A DNA stretch of 64,000 nucleotides. It comes from Bradyrhizobium sp. SZCCT0153 (lineage in GTDB: Bacteria; Pseudomonadota; Alphaproteobacteria; Rhizobiales; Xanthobacteraceae). A program made the translations under genes and the position numbers. Shown in pieces: positions 43,757 to 52,831 of the stretch. The stretch's first letter is position 1; every line of letters begins with the position of its first letter. The notes beneath the pieces are model-generated. The model ran no database searches and was not told the DNA's origin. It saw nothing but the letters and a program-made list of their open reading frames with translations. The stretch lies in the NCBI RefSeq assembly GCF_018129995.1, contig NZ_JAFCKS010000002.1, positions 1,178,001-1,242,000 of the forward strand, read 5' to 3'.

Positions 43757-44418
43757 TGATTGCCGCCCTGTCGTCTCGCGCCCGGCACCTGTGCACCGAT
43801 GTTCGCGCCGTTGCGGCGACGGAATTCGCCATCGTCGCGCCCTTCATGCTGCTGCTCTATGTCGGCGGCGTCGAGCTCGGAAACGGGCTGGCGATGAACG
43901 TCAAGGTCAGCGCGACCGCGCATAGTGTCGCCGACATGATCACGCAGAACACGCAGGTCACCTCGACCCAGATGGACAGCATCCTCGGGGCTGCGAGCGC
44001 CATCATGGCGCCCTATGCCGTCAAGAACAGCAGCGGCGCCTCCATCATGACGATCACGGTCTCCGAAGTCTCGACCGACAGCAACGGCAACGCGACGGTC
44101 CAATGGAGCAAGTCGACCAGCTCGTCGGGGGCGAGAACCGTGGGTCAGCAGATGACCCTGTCCCAGTTCACCGCGACCAATCCGAGCAATCCCAACAACG
44201 CCAACATCTCGCTCATCCTGAGCGAGGTGTCCTACGACTATACGCCCAACCTCGGCTACACCATCAGCGGCACGGTGAAGCTGACCGACAGCTACTACCT
44301 GTTCCCGCGCTGCTCGACGAACAGCCCGACGACGTCGACCTTCCCATACTACGACGTGAAATATCCGGCGACGACGACATGCACGTGCGTTCAGCATCTG
44401 CAGCAGAAGACCTGCTAG
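43756..44418 (+). CDS. TadE/TadG-like pilus protein
   Basis: A 220-residue Tad-type minor pilin-like protein. It has the N-terminal RAVAATEFAIVAPFMLLLYVGGVELGNGLAMNVKVSATAHSVAD TadE helix and a periplasmic domain rich in Ser/Thr/Asn, ending in a Cys-rich TTTCTCVQHLQQKTC. ATG 43756 overlaps the previous stop by one base, with AGGAG seven bases upstream. It completes the three-gene group. Its secreted domain probably helps assembly or adhesion of Flp pili. Confidence 0.86.
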   Translation: MIAALSSRARHLCTDVRAVAATEFAIVAPFMLLLYVGGVELGNGLAMNVKVSATAHSVADMITQNTQVTSTQMDSILGAASAIMAPYAVKNSSGASIMTITVSEVSTDSNGNATVQWSKSTSSSGARTVGQQMTLSQFTATNPSNPNNANISLILSEVSYDYTPNLGYTISGTVKLTDSYYLFPRCSTNSPTTSTFPYYDVKYPATTTCTCVQHLQQKTC

Positions 44419-44527
44419 CGCTCCAGACGGCGCGATCAACGCAAGCCGCGAAGGCGACGCGGCGGCGTGACCCCGGAAGAATATCGCGCTACCCTCTCTG
44501 GACAAGAACAAGAGGGAAACGCCAATC

Positions 44528-46225
44528 GTGTACGACTTCATTATCGTGGGCGGCGGCTCGGCGGGGTCCGTGCTGGCCCACCGGCTCTCCGCCAGGAGCG
44601 CCAACAAGGTCCTGTTGTGCGAGGCCGGACAGGACACGCCGCCCGGCAACGAGCCGGCCGAGATCAGGGACAGCTATCCGGGCACGGCTTATTTCGATCC
44701 GCGCTTCCACTGGACCGAGCTCAAGGTCACGACCCAGATCGTCAGCCACAACAATCCGAACGAGGGGCGCCCGCCTTTGCGCAAATACGAGCAGGCGCGG
44801 GTGCTTGGCGGCGGCTCGTCGATCAACGGCCAGATGGCCAACCGCGGCGCGCCGACCGACTACGACGAATGGGACGCGCGGGGCGCCGCGGGGTGGCGCT
44901 GGAACGACGTGCTGCCCTTCTTCAAGAAGGTCGAGCGCGACCTCGATTTCGACGGACCGTACCACGGCAAGGATGGCCGGATTCCGGTCCGCCGGATCCC
45001 CAGGGAGCACTGGACGCGGCACTCGCAGGCATTCGCCGAGGCCTTCCAGCAGGCCGGCCATCGATTCGTAGCCGACCAGAACGGCGAGTTCGTCGACGGC
45101 TATTTCCCGGTGACGCACTCCAACCAGGCCGAGCAACGCGTCTCGGCCGCGATGGGCTATCTCGATCGCGACACGCGCAAGCGCACCAACCTGACGATCT
45201 CGACCAATACGCAAGTCAGGGAGTTGCTGTTCGAGGGCACGCGGTGCGTCGGCGTGAAGGCCGTGGTCGACGGCCGCGCGCAGGAATTCCGCGCCCGCGA
45301 GATCATCCTCTCCAGCGGCGCCATCCATTCGCCGGCGCATCTGCTCCGCGCCGGCATCGGCCCGGTCGGTCATCTCAAGGATCTCGGGATTCCCGTGCTG
45401 ATGAGCCTGCAAGGCGTCGGCCAGCGCCTGATGGATCATCCGTCGATCTCGCTGTCGTCCTTTGTCCGCCGCGGCGCGCGCATGAACGAGCACACCAGGC
45501 GCCACATGCAGCTTGGCCTGCGTTATTCGTCCGGGCTCGCAGGCGTGCCGAAGGGCGACATGTTCGTCGTCGTGCTCAGCAAGTCGGCCTGGCACGCCGT
45601 TGGCGCCCAGATCGGATCGCTGCTGACGTTCGTCAACAAGACCTATTCCGAGACCGGACAGGTCAAGCTTGCCTCGCGCGATCCGGAAGCCGAGCCGATC
45701 GTCGAGTTCAACCTGTTGTCCGACCGGCGCGACCTCGATCGCCTGATGAGCGGTTTCCGCAAGATGGCGGCCGTGCAGATGAGCGACGCCGTGAGGGCGG
45801 TGACGGACAAGCCGTTTCCGGCGTCCTACACCGATCGCGTGCGCAAGATCGGCGTGGTTAACACCAGGAACAGGATGCTGACGAAAATCGCCGCGGCGCT
45901 GATGGACGGGCCGGCGGCGCTGCGCCACTACATGATCGACAAATTCGTGGTCGAAGGCTTCACCTTCGACGACGTCATCAACGACGACGAGGCGCTGGAA
46001 GCCTTCGTGCGCAAGGCGACCATCGGCGTGTGGCACGCCTCTTGTTCATGCCGCATGGGCCGCGCCGACGATCCGATGGCGGTGGTCGATCCGGAGGGCC
46101 GGGTCAAGGGCGTGCAGGGCCTGCGCGTCGTCGACGCCTCGATCTTCCCGGTGGTGCCCTGCGCCAACACCAACTTCCCGGTCCTGATGTCGGCGGAGAA
46201 GATCGCGGCGGCAATGATGCCGTAG
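44528..46225 (+). CDS. GMC family FAD-dependent oxidoreductase
   Basis: A 565-residue glucose-methanol-choline oxidoreductase. The FAD-binding motif is YDFIIVGGGSAGSVLAHRLSA at the N-terminus, and the second is ARVLGGGSSINGQMANRGAPTDYDEWD. The catalytic His-Asn pair is in GVWHASCSCRMGRADDP and VVPCANTNFPVLMSAEKIA. It begins with GTG 44528 after a GAGGGA site. Members oxidise alcohols or choline; the substrate is not evident. No cytochrome or electron acceptor gene is adjacent. Confidence 0.93.
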   Translation: MYDFIIVGGGSAGSVLAHRLSARSANKVLLCEAGQDTPPGNEPAEIRDSYPGTAYFDPRFHWTELKVTTQIVSHNNPNEGRPPLRKYEQARVLGGGSSINGQMANRGAPTDYDEWDARGAAGWRWNDVLPFFKKVERDLDFDGPYHGKDGRIPVRRIPREHWTRHSQAFAEAFQQAGHRFVADQNGEFVDGYFPVTHSNQAEQRVSAAMGYLDRDTRKRTNLTISTNTQVRELLFEGTRCVGVKAVVDGRAQEFRAREIILSSGAIHSPAHLLRAGIGPVGHLKDLGIPVLMSLQGVGQRLMDHPSISLSSFVRRGARMNEHTRRHMQLGLRYSSGLAGVPKGDMFVVVLSKSAWHAVGAQIGSLLTFVNKTYSETGQVKLASRDPEAEPIVEFNLLSDRRDLDRLMSGFRKMAAVQMSDAVRAVTDKPFPASYTDRVRKIGVVNTRNRMLTKIAAALMDGPAALRHYMIDKFVVEGFTFDDVINDDEALEAFVRKATIGVWHASCSCRMGRADDPMAVVDPEGRVKGVQGLRVVDASIFPVVPCANTNFPVLMSAEKIAAAMMP

Positions 46226-46337
46226 GCTGCAGCGGTTTTCTTTCGCCGTAGCGGGCCGCCGTCTCGACACGCAAATCCCTCGGTGGGCGAGAGCCGGAAC
46301 TGTCCACAGATGACAATCCGGGCATGCGCCGTGACAC

Positions 46338-46363
46338 GGAACCCGGAACCCGCCTTCGGCGTT
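46338..46363 (+). promoter_or_regulatory. EcfG-type promoter candidate GGAAC-N17-CGTT
   Basis: GGAAC (46338-46342), a 17-base spacer and CGTT (46360-46363) match the alphaproteobacterial EcfG general-stress sigma-factor consensus (GGAAC-N16/17-CGTT). Transcription would begin near 46370, about 90 bases before the KaiC-like gene at 46462. It is the only good site of this kind I found in the window, so placement seems specific. Confidence 0.6.
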
Positions 46364-46461
46364 CTTTTCCAAATCTCGCCTTTCGGCTTGAAACGGGTCG
46401 TCAGCCTGCGCGACCAGCGACGGGCCGGAGCGCGCCTTGTAGAGATGGAACAGGGGGTTCA

Positions 46462-47976
46462 ATGATCGATCCATCGAGCGGGGCCCAGGCCAGCGACGCC
46501 GGTGATCTGCCCAGGATCTCGACCGGCAGCGACGGCCTCGACAATATCCTCTATGGCGGGCTCGATCCCAATCGCATGTACCTCTACGAGGGTCGGCCCG
46601 GCTCGGGCAAGACCACCATGGCGCTTCAATTCCTCCTCGAGGGCGCCCGTTGTGGTGAACGCGTGCTCTATGTCTCCCTGTCGGAAACCAAGCGTGAGCT
46701 GATGCTGGTGGCGCGGCGCCACGGCTGGTCGCTGCAAGGCGTCGACATCTTCGAGCTGGTGCCGCCGGAAACGACACTCGATCCGGATCGCGAGCTCACC
46801 GTGTTCCATCCCGCCGAAATGGAGCTGAGCGAAACCACCGGCCTGATCTTCAAGGAGGTCGAGCGGATCAATCCCACGCGCGTGGTGCTGGACAGCCTGT
46901 CCGAGCTGCGCCTCCTCGCGCAGAACCCGCTCCGGTACCGGCGCCAGGTTCTGGCCTTGAAGCACTTTTTCACCAACCGCAATTGCACGGTCATCCTCCT
47001 CGACGACCTCTCGTCCTCCCAGGACGATTTGCAACTCCATTCGATCGCCCATGGCGTCGTGATGCTCGAACAGCTCGCCATCGACTATGGCGCGGAGCGC
47101 CGGCGCCTTCGCGTGATCAAGATGCGCGGCATCCGGTTTCGCGGCGGCTTCCACGATTTCACGATCGAAGCGGGCGGCGTGCGGATATTCCCGCGTCTGG
47201 TGGCGGCGGAACATCACGCCTCGTTTGTCGGCGAATTCACGCCCAGCGGCAATGCGCAGCTCGACCAGCTCCTGGGAGGAGGGCTCGAGCGCGGCACCAG
47301 CGCGCTTCTCTTGGGCGCCGCCGGTGTCGGCAAATCGTCTCTCGCGCTGACCTATGCGATCGCGGCGGCAAACCGCGGTGAGCATGCCGTGTTCTTTGCC
47401 TTCGATGAAGGTCGCGGGACCGTGGAAGCACGGGCTCGAACGCTTGGGCTCCCTCTTGAAGGCTATCTGCAGTCGGGGCTCATCCGATTTCAACAGATCG
47501 ATCCCGCCGAGCTCTCCCCCGGGGAGTTCGCCGCCAACGTGCGCAAGAGCGTCGAAAGGGACAACGCCAGAATTGTCATCATCGATAGTCTGAACGGCTA
47601 TCTGAACGCGATGCCGGACGAGCGGTTTCTCATCCTGCAGATGCACGAGCTCCTGAGCTATCTTGCACAACAAGGCGTGCTGACGATCCTGATCCTCGCT
47701 CAGCACGGGCTGGTCGGTCCGATGGAGACGGCTCTCGATATCAGCTATTTGAGCGATGCCGTGCTCATGCTGCGCTATTTCGAGGTCAGCGGAACGGTGC
47801 GGCGTGCCCTCTCGGTCGTGAAGAAGCGCAGCGGAAATCATGAAAATTCCATCCGCGAGTTTCGTCTCGGCGGCGCCGGCATCACGCTCGGTCCTCCGCT
47901 GAGAGGGTTCAGCGGCATCTTCTCCGGCAATCCGCGATACACGGGCACGGAGATACCGGAAGGGCCGGCGGAATGA
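46462..47976 (+). CDS. KaiC-like double-domain ATPase
   Basis: A 504-residue protein with two RecA-type KaiC domains. CI: Walker A GRPGSGKTT (44-52) and Walker B VVLDSLSEL; the catalytic pair EE of KaiC is S-E here (E75). CII: Walker A GAAGVGKSS (285-293), Walker B IVIIDS (D375), and catalytic pair D315-E316. The phosphorylation region reads T423, S428, Y429 where KaiC has T426, S431, T432, so the second site is Tyr. KaiA and KaiB are not encoded nearby. The start at 46462 is chosen because the 46324 frame's N-terminus overlaps the promoter. The stop overlaps the histidine kinase start by four bases. Confidence 0.9.
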   Translation: MIDPSSGAQASDAGDLPRISTGSDGLDNILYGGLDPNRMYLYEGRPGSGKTTMALQFLLEGARCGERVLYVSLSETKRELMLVARRHGWSLQGVDIFELVPPETTLDPDRELTVFHPAEMELSETTGLIFKEVERINPTRVVLDSLSELRLLAQNPLRYRRQVLALKHFFTNRNCTVILLDDLSSSQDDLQLHSIAHGVVMLEQLAIDYGAERRRLRVIKMRGIRFRGGFHDFTIEAGGVRIFPRLVAAEHHASFVGEFTPSGNAQLDQLLGGGLERGTSALLLGAAGVGKSSLALTYAIAAANRGEHAVFFAFDEGRGTVEARARTLGLPLEGYLQSGLIRFQQIDPAELSPGEFAANVRKSVERDNARIVIIDSLNGYLNAMPDERFLILQMHELLSYLAQQGVLTILILAQHGLVGPMETALDISYLSDAVLMLRYFEVSGTVRRALSVVKKRSGNHENSIREFRLGGAGITLGPPLRGFSGIFSGNPRYTGTEIPEGPAE

Positions 47977-49679
47977 GCGCTAACCGCGATCATTGCGTCC
48001 TCGTGTTTGCTCCTATCGGCCGCGATGGACCGGCATCGGTCGAGCTGTTCCGCAATTCGGCACTTGAAGCGATCAATTGTCGAAGCCTGCCTGAACTGGT
48101 CGGCGAGATGTCCGCCGGCGTGGGCGCGGTCTTTCTGGCCGAGGAGGGCTTGTTCGGGAAGGATACCCAGCCGCTGGCACAGTGGATCGAGAGGCAGCCG
48201 CCCTGGTCCGACCTGCCGTTCGTCATCCTCACCAGCCATCGCGAGCAGCCGGCGGTGGTGGCCTGGCGCCGCAGCATCGTGGAGACGCTCCGCAACGTCT
48301 CGCTGCTCGAGCGCCCGGTTCAGCCGATCACGCTGACCAGCGCGGTTCAGTCCGCTATGCGGGCGCGCCGGCGGCAATATGAGATTCGAACCTTGCTGCA
48401 GGCGCGCGAGCGGACGGCTCAGCAGCTCGAGAAGCTCGTGGTCGAGCGCACCGGCGCGCTCGAGGAGGCCAACAAGCATCTGCGGACCGAAATGGAAGAG
48501 CGCGCCCGCGTCGAGGAGACCCTTCGTCAGGCCCAGAAGATCGAAGCCATTGGACAGTTGACCGGCGGAGTGGCTCACGACTTCAACAATCTGCTGATGG
48601 TGATCTCCGGCGGCCTGGATATGCTGGACCGGCAGACCGATCCTGACCGGAGGCGTCGACTGTTGGAAGGCATGGTTCAGGCGGCGCAGCGTGGTGCCGG
48701 CCTCACCAGGCAGCTTCTGGCTTTCTCGCGGCGGCAGAAGCTCCGGCCCGAGGCCGTCGACATCGCGGCGCAGATCGGCGGAATGCGCGAATTGCTCGAC
48801 CGCAGCCTGCGCGGCGACGTTCACGTCGAGTTCGATTTTCCGGATGGCCTTTGGCCGGTGGAGGTCGATCCGGGAGAGCTCGAGCTGGTCGTCCTCAACC
48901 TGGCGGTCAACGCCCGCGATGCGATGCCTAACGGCGGCACGATCCTTGTTTGCGGCGAGAACCTGGCCGGCCTGAACGAGGGTGAGATCGCGGGCGATTA
49001 CGTTCGTCTGTCGGTGGTCGATACCGGCGTTGGCATGAGCCCCGAAACCCTGGCCCGGGTCTTCGAACCGTTCTTCACGACCAAGGATGTCGGCAAGGGT
49101 TCGGGCCTGGGGCTTGCCCAGGTCCATGGATTTGCGACGCAGTCGCGCGGGATGGTTCGCATAAAATCGACGGTCGACGAGGGCACTAGCATCGAGCTCT
49201 ATCTGCCGCGATCCAACAATATTCCTTCCGGTTTACGCCATCTCATCGACCTGAACAGGGCCCGGCCCAAGAAGGCCAATCATGGCCAGATTCTCCTCGT
49301 CGAGGACGACGACGAGGTCGCCGCGCTGGTCAGCGAGATGCTTGAGCAGCTCGGCTACGACGTCACGCGCGCGGCCAGCGCCGCGGCGGCTCTCGGTGCT
49401 CTGGCGGACGGCCGCTCCGTCGATCTCGTGTTTTCCGACGTCATGATGCCGGGCGGCATGAACGGCGTCGAGCTTGCGCGGGAGATCAAGAGAAGGCGAA
49501 GCGACATCCCGGTCCTGCTGACCAGCGGATACGCCGAGGCCGCGGTTCGCGACGCCGAAATGGCCGGCGTCCAGATCCTGCCGAAGCCCTACCACATCGA
49601 CGAACTCGCCGCGGCACTCGGCACCGCCAGCTCGAACTTTCGAATTGCCGCGGAAACCAAACGCTCGGGTGCGTCGTGA
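47973..49679 (+). CDS. Hybrid histidine kinase with N-terminal pseudo-receiver and C-terminal receiver
   Basis: A 568-residue two-component hybrid kinase. Residues 1-130 form a receiver-like domain lacking the phospho-Asp (FLAEEG at the expected place) and with LERPV in place of the usual K-P motif. A coiled coil (140-190) leads to HisKA with phospho-His H202 (GGVAHDFNNLL), then HATPase_c with N313 (NLAVNARDAMPNGG), DTGVGM and GKGSGLGL. The C-terminal receiver (about 440-550) has EDDDEV and phospho-acceptor D489 (FSDVMMPGG). No TM segment is present, so it is cytoplasmic. The overlap with the KaiC-like gene strongly suggests they form one pathway, with ATPase state signalled to the kinase. 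Confidence 0.92.
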   Translation: MSANRDHCVLVFAPIGRDGPASVELFRNSALEAINCRSLPELVGEMSAGVGAVFLAEEGLFGKDTQPLAQWIERQPPWSDLPFVILTSHREQPAVVAWRRSIVETLRNVSLLERPVQPITLTSAVQSAMRARRRQYEIRTLLQARERTAQQLEKLVVERTGALEEANKHLRTEMEERARVEETLRQAQKIEAIGQLTGGVAHDFNNLLMVISGGLDMLDRQTDPDRRRRLLEGMVQAAQRGAGLTRQLLAFSRRQKLRPEAVDIAAQIGGMRELLDRSLRGDVHVEFDFPDGLWPVEVDPGELELVVLNLAVNARDAMPNGGTILVCGENLAGLNEGEIAGDYVRLSVVDTGVGMSPETLARVFEPFFTTKDVGKGSGLGLAQVHGFATQSRGMVRIKSTVDEGTSIELYLPRSNNIPSGLRHLIDLNRARPKKANHGQILLVEDDDEVAALVSEMLEQLGYDVTRAASAAAALGALADGRSVDLVFSDVMMPGGMNGVELAREIKRRRSDIPVLLTSGYAEAAVRDAEMAGVQILPKPYHIDELAAALGTASSNFRIAAETKRSGAS

Positions 49680-49838
49680 TCGAACCGAGCATAGCCGCCG
49701 GGCCTCGTGGGACCATCGGCAGCTTTGCCGGCGGAGGACGAGTTCGCTGCCGAGGAGTACCTGGATCAAATTGATCTAACACAATACCACCCGTCCAATT
49801 GTCTGCGACTGTCTCGTTGGAAACCCGGGAGAGACGTC

Positions 49839-49958
49839 ATGACAAACGCGTCAAACGCGATGCTTTGGACGGTCATATTTTTCTGTCTGTCTTTCGCTGC
49901 AATTTTTGCGGTTTGGTGTGCCGAGCGGTTGCGCAGGTACACCTCGACGAAGCCATAA
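49839..49958 (+). CDS. Small single-pass membrane protein, 39 aa
   Basis: An open frame with GGGAGAG five to six bases before ATG 49839. The product is a 39-residue micropeptide: short polar N-terminus (MTNASNA), TM helix (MLWTVIFFCLSFAAIFAVW), and a basic C-terminal tail (CAERLRRYTSTKP). The frame is open further upstream to 49707 but without an RBS. It lies between the kinase and the MFS gene and could be a stress-associated membrane peptide. Function unknown. Confidence 0.55.
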   Translation: MTNASNAMLWTVIFFCLSFAAIFAVWCAERLRRYTSTKP

Positions 49959-50099
49959 CGCATCTAGGTTGGCGCCAGAGGATCTGCCGACCGGACGGCG
50001 CATGCGCGCCAGAAGATGATGCATTGGCTGGGCTTCGCAGAGATATTTCCATTTGTCCGGCGGACCGAGCCGGCGCGCCGGCCCGGTGGGTGTGGTCGC

Positions 50100-51395
50100 T
50101 CAGGCCATTGCCGGCTTCGGCTCGGGCTTTGGCTGTCGCGACAGCGTCAGCACGATCAGCGAGGCGAAGACGCAGAGCGCGCCGGCGATGAAGAACGCGG
50201 GCAGGTAGCTCTGATAGACCGTCCGCGAGAAACCGGCGCCGAAGGCGGCGGTGCCGGCGCCAAGCTGGTGGCCGGCAAAGATCCAGCCGAACACCAGATT
50301 GGCACGCTCGGGCCCGAACTTCTGCGCGGTGAGCCGTACCGTGGGCGGCACGGTGGCGATCCAGTCGAGCCCGTAGAACATCGCGAAGATCGACAGGCCG
50401 TAGAACGAGAAGTCGCTGAACGGCAGGAAGATCAGCGAGAGCCCGCGCAGGCCGTAATACCAGAACAAGAGGTAGCGGTTGTCGTAGCGGTCCGACAGCC
50501 AGCCCGACATGATGGTGCCGAAGAAGTCGAAGATGCCCATCGCCGCCAGCAGGCCCGCGGCCTGCACCTGCGGGATGCCGAAATCCAGACACATCGGGAT
50601 CAGATGCACCTGCACGAGACCGTTGGTGGACGCACCGCAGACGAAGAACGTCGCGAACAGAACCCAGAACGCGCTCGACTTCGAGGCGTCGCGCAGCGTG
50701 CCGAGCGCCACGCCCGTGATCGAGCCGTGGCTGGCCGGCGGCGCGGGCAGGGGTGCGGTGCCCTCGTCGCCGAACGGGCGCAGGCCGACGTCGCTCGGCC
50801 TATCGCGCATCGCGAGCAGGACCGCGAGGGCGGAAACGCCAAGCGCGATGCAGACGAAGCCGAGCGCAAGCCGCCAGCCGAAACGTTCGGTCAGGCTTGC
50901 GAGCAGCGGCAGGAACACCAGCTGGCCGGTCGCGACGCTCGCGGTCATGATGCCGACGACCAAGCCGCGCCGCGCCGCGAACCATCGCGTCGCGATGGTC
51001 GCGCCAAGCACCAGCGCGGTCATGCCGGTGCCGATGCCGATCACCACGCCCCACAGCGCGACGAGCTGCCAGACCTGGGTCATGCCGAGCGAGAGCACCA
51101 GCGCCGAGACCACGATGAGCTGCGCGGTGAGCGTCACGTTGCGCAGGCCGTAGCGGTTCAAGAGCGCTGCGGCGAACGGCGCCATCAGTCCGAACAGGAT
51201 GAATCGGATCGACAGCGCGGAGGAGATCTCCGCCGTGCTCCAGCCGAACTCCTGCTGGAGCGGAACGATGAACACGCCGGGCGCGCCGACCGTGCCAGCG
51301 CTGATCAGCGCGGTGAGGAAGGTGATGCCGACCATCACCCAGCCGTAGTGGATATTGCGGCGGCCGAGTGCTGCCGCGAGCCAGTTCGAGATCAT
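50100..51395 (-). CDS. MFS transporter
   Basis: A 431-residue major facilitator with 12 predicted TM helices. N-terminal YGWVMVGITFLTALISAGTVGAPGVFIVPLQQEFGWSTAEIS resembles the oxalate/formate antiporter-like group of MFS. The A-motif-like loop is in GWLSDRYDNRYLLF. There is a cytoplasmic loop between TM6 and TM7 (MRDRPSDVGLRPFGDEGTAPLPAPP). It is transcribed alone on the minus strand next to the beta-oxidation genes and might import an organic acid. The substrate cannot be inferred. Confidence 0.9.
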   Translation of the reverse strand: MISNWLAAALGRRNIHYGWVMVGITFLTALISAGTVGAPGVFIVPLQQEFGWSTAEISSALSIRFILFGLMAPFAAALLNRYGLRNVTLTAQLIVVSALVLSLGMTQVWQLVALWGVVIGIGTGMTALVLGATIATRWFAARRGLVVGIMTASVATGQLVFLPLLASLTERFGWRLALGFVCIALGVSALAVLLAMRDRPSDVGLRPFGDEGTAPLPAPPASHGSITGVALGTLRDASKSSAFWVLFATFFVCGASTNGLVQVHLIPMCLDFGIPQVQAAGLLAAMGIFDFFGTIMSGWLSDRYDNRYLLFWYYGLRGLSLIFLPFSDFSFYGLSIFAMFYGLDWIATVPPTVRLTAQKFGPERANLVFGWIFAGHQLGAGTAAFGAGFSRTVYQSYLPAFFIAGALCVFASLIVLTLSRQPKPEPKPAMA

Positions 51396-51504
51396 CGGGC
51401 CTCAACGTTGATTGGCGGGCTTCGAAACACCCGCGTGAGGTTGCAGAATGGCACGGGAGTCGTCTGTCGGAAATGACAGAGTTCCCTCATTTTCAGACTT
51501 TACG

Positions 51505-52701
51505 TCAGTGCGGCAAACGCTCCACCGCGATCGCGGTGGCTTCGCCGCCGCCGATGCAGAGCGCCGCGACGCCGCGCTTGAGGTTTTGCGCCTCGAGCGC
51601 GTGCAGCAGCGTCACGATCAGCCGCGCGCCGGTGGCGCCGATGGGGTGGCCGAGCGCGCAGGCGCCGCCGTTGACGTTGAGCTTGTCGCGGGGGATGCCG
51701 AGGTCGCGTTGTGCCGCCATCGCCACTACGGCGAAGGCTTCGTTGATCTCGAACAGATCGACGTCACCGGCACTCCAGCCGATCTTGTCGAGCAGCTTGC
51801 GGATCGCCGGGATCGGCGCCGTGGTGAACCATTGCGGCTCCTGGCTGTGGGTGGCATGGCCCTTGATCTCGGCCAGAGCCGGCAGGCCGCTGCGATCCGC
51901 AAGCGAGCGTTTCGCCAGCACCAGCGCGGCGGCGCCGTCGGCATTGGCAGAAGAAGCCGCTGGCGTGATGGTGCCATTGGCGCGGAACGCCGGCTTCAGC
52001 CCGGGGATCTTTGCAGGATCGACCTTCAGTGGATGCTCGTCATTGGCGATGATGCGAGGACCTGCTTTCTCGCTCAGCGTGATCGGCGCGATCTCCGCCT
52101 TGAACGCACCGCCCTCGACCGCCTTGCGCGCGCGGCTCAGCGTCTCCATCGCGTAGGCGTCCTGGTCCTTGCGGGTAAACTGATAGGCCTCTGCAGTGGC
52201 CTCGCCGAAATCGCCCATAGAGCGGCCGGTCTCGTAGGCGTCCTCCAGCCCGTCCATCATCATGTGGTCGATGATGCGGTCGTGGCCGGCGCGATAGCCG
52301 CCACGCGCCTTCGCAAGGAGATATGGTGCGTTGCTCATGCTCTCCATGCCGCCGGAGACGACGATCTCCGCCGAGCCGGCGCGGATGATGTCGTGCGCCA
52401 GCATGGTCGCCTTCATGCCGGAGCCGCAGACCTTGTTGACGGTGGTCGCGCCGGTGGCGTCGGGCAGGCCGGCCGCGCGGGCAGCCTGGCGCGCCGGGGC
52501 CTGACCCTGACCGGCGGGAAGAACGCAGCCCATGAAGACCTCGTCGACTTTTTCCGGCGAAAGCCTGGCGCGTTCGAGCGCGGCGCCGATCACATGCGAT
52601 CCGAGCTTGTGGGCGGCCAGCGGCGACAATTCGCCCATGAAGCGGCCGAGCGGGGTGCGGGCGGCGGAGACGATGACGACGGGATCGGCAGCTTCGGCCA
52701 T
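51505..52701 (-). CDS. Acetyl-CoA C-acetyltransferase (thiolase)
   Basis: A 398-residue classical thiolase. The acyl-enzyme Cys is in VNKVCGSGMKATMLAHDII. The second motif NEAFAVVAMAAQRDL and the C-terminal GGACALGHPIGATGARL and CIGGGEATAIAVE (catalytic Cys) are complete. N-terminal VVIVSAARTPLGRFMGEL is normal. It starts at 52701 and is followed on its upstream side by a region with a CATCATATGATG palindrome, a probable operator. It is grouped with an enoyl-CoA hydratase on the same strand. Confidence 0.95.
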   Translation of the reverse strand: MAEAADPVVIVSAARTPLGRFMGELSPLAAHKLGSHVIGAALERARLSPEKVDEVFMGCVLPAGQGQAPARQAARAAGLPDATGATTVNKVCGSGMKATMLAHDIIRAGSAEIVVSGGMESMSNAPYLLAKARGGYRAGHDRIIDHMMMDGLEDAYETGRSMGDFGEATAEAYQFTRKDQDAYAMETLSRARKAVEGGAFKAEIAPITLSEKAGPRIIANDEHPLKVDPAKIPGLKPAFRANGTITPAASSANADGAAALVLAKRSLADRSGLPALAEIKGHATHSQEPQWFTTAPIPAIRKLLDKIGWSAGDVDLFEINEAFAVVAMAAQRDLGIPRDKLNVNGGACALGHPIGATGARLIVTLLHALEAQNLKRGVAALCIGGGEATAIAVERLPH

Positions 52702-52735
52702 GACGAAATTCCCTGCGATGATGTTGGATTATGAT

Positions 52736-52747
52736 CATCATATGATG
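52736..52747. promoter_or_regulatory. Palindrome CATCATATGATG upstream of the thiolase gene
   Basis: A perfect 12-base palindrome 34 bases upstream of the thiolase start, overlapping the AT-rich sequence TTATGATCATCATATGA. It also contains TATGA-N3-TCATA arms like the GTATGA-N6-TCATAC site at 53726. It may be a TetR-type operator. Confidence 0.4.
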
Positions 52748-52831
52748 CGACGCAAAAAATGCAACTGCGCCCGGCATGAGAAATTGTCGTGGTTCGGATG
52801 AGAATTGCTCGTTCGAACGGAGGAGGCGGCC

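Noticed and set aside
46462..47976. A genuine circadian kaiABC locus
   Set aside because: No kaiA or kaiB is present and key catalytic/phosphosite residues differ; only KaiC-like can be claimed.
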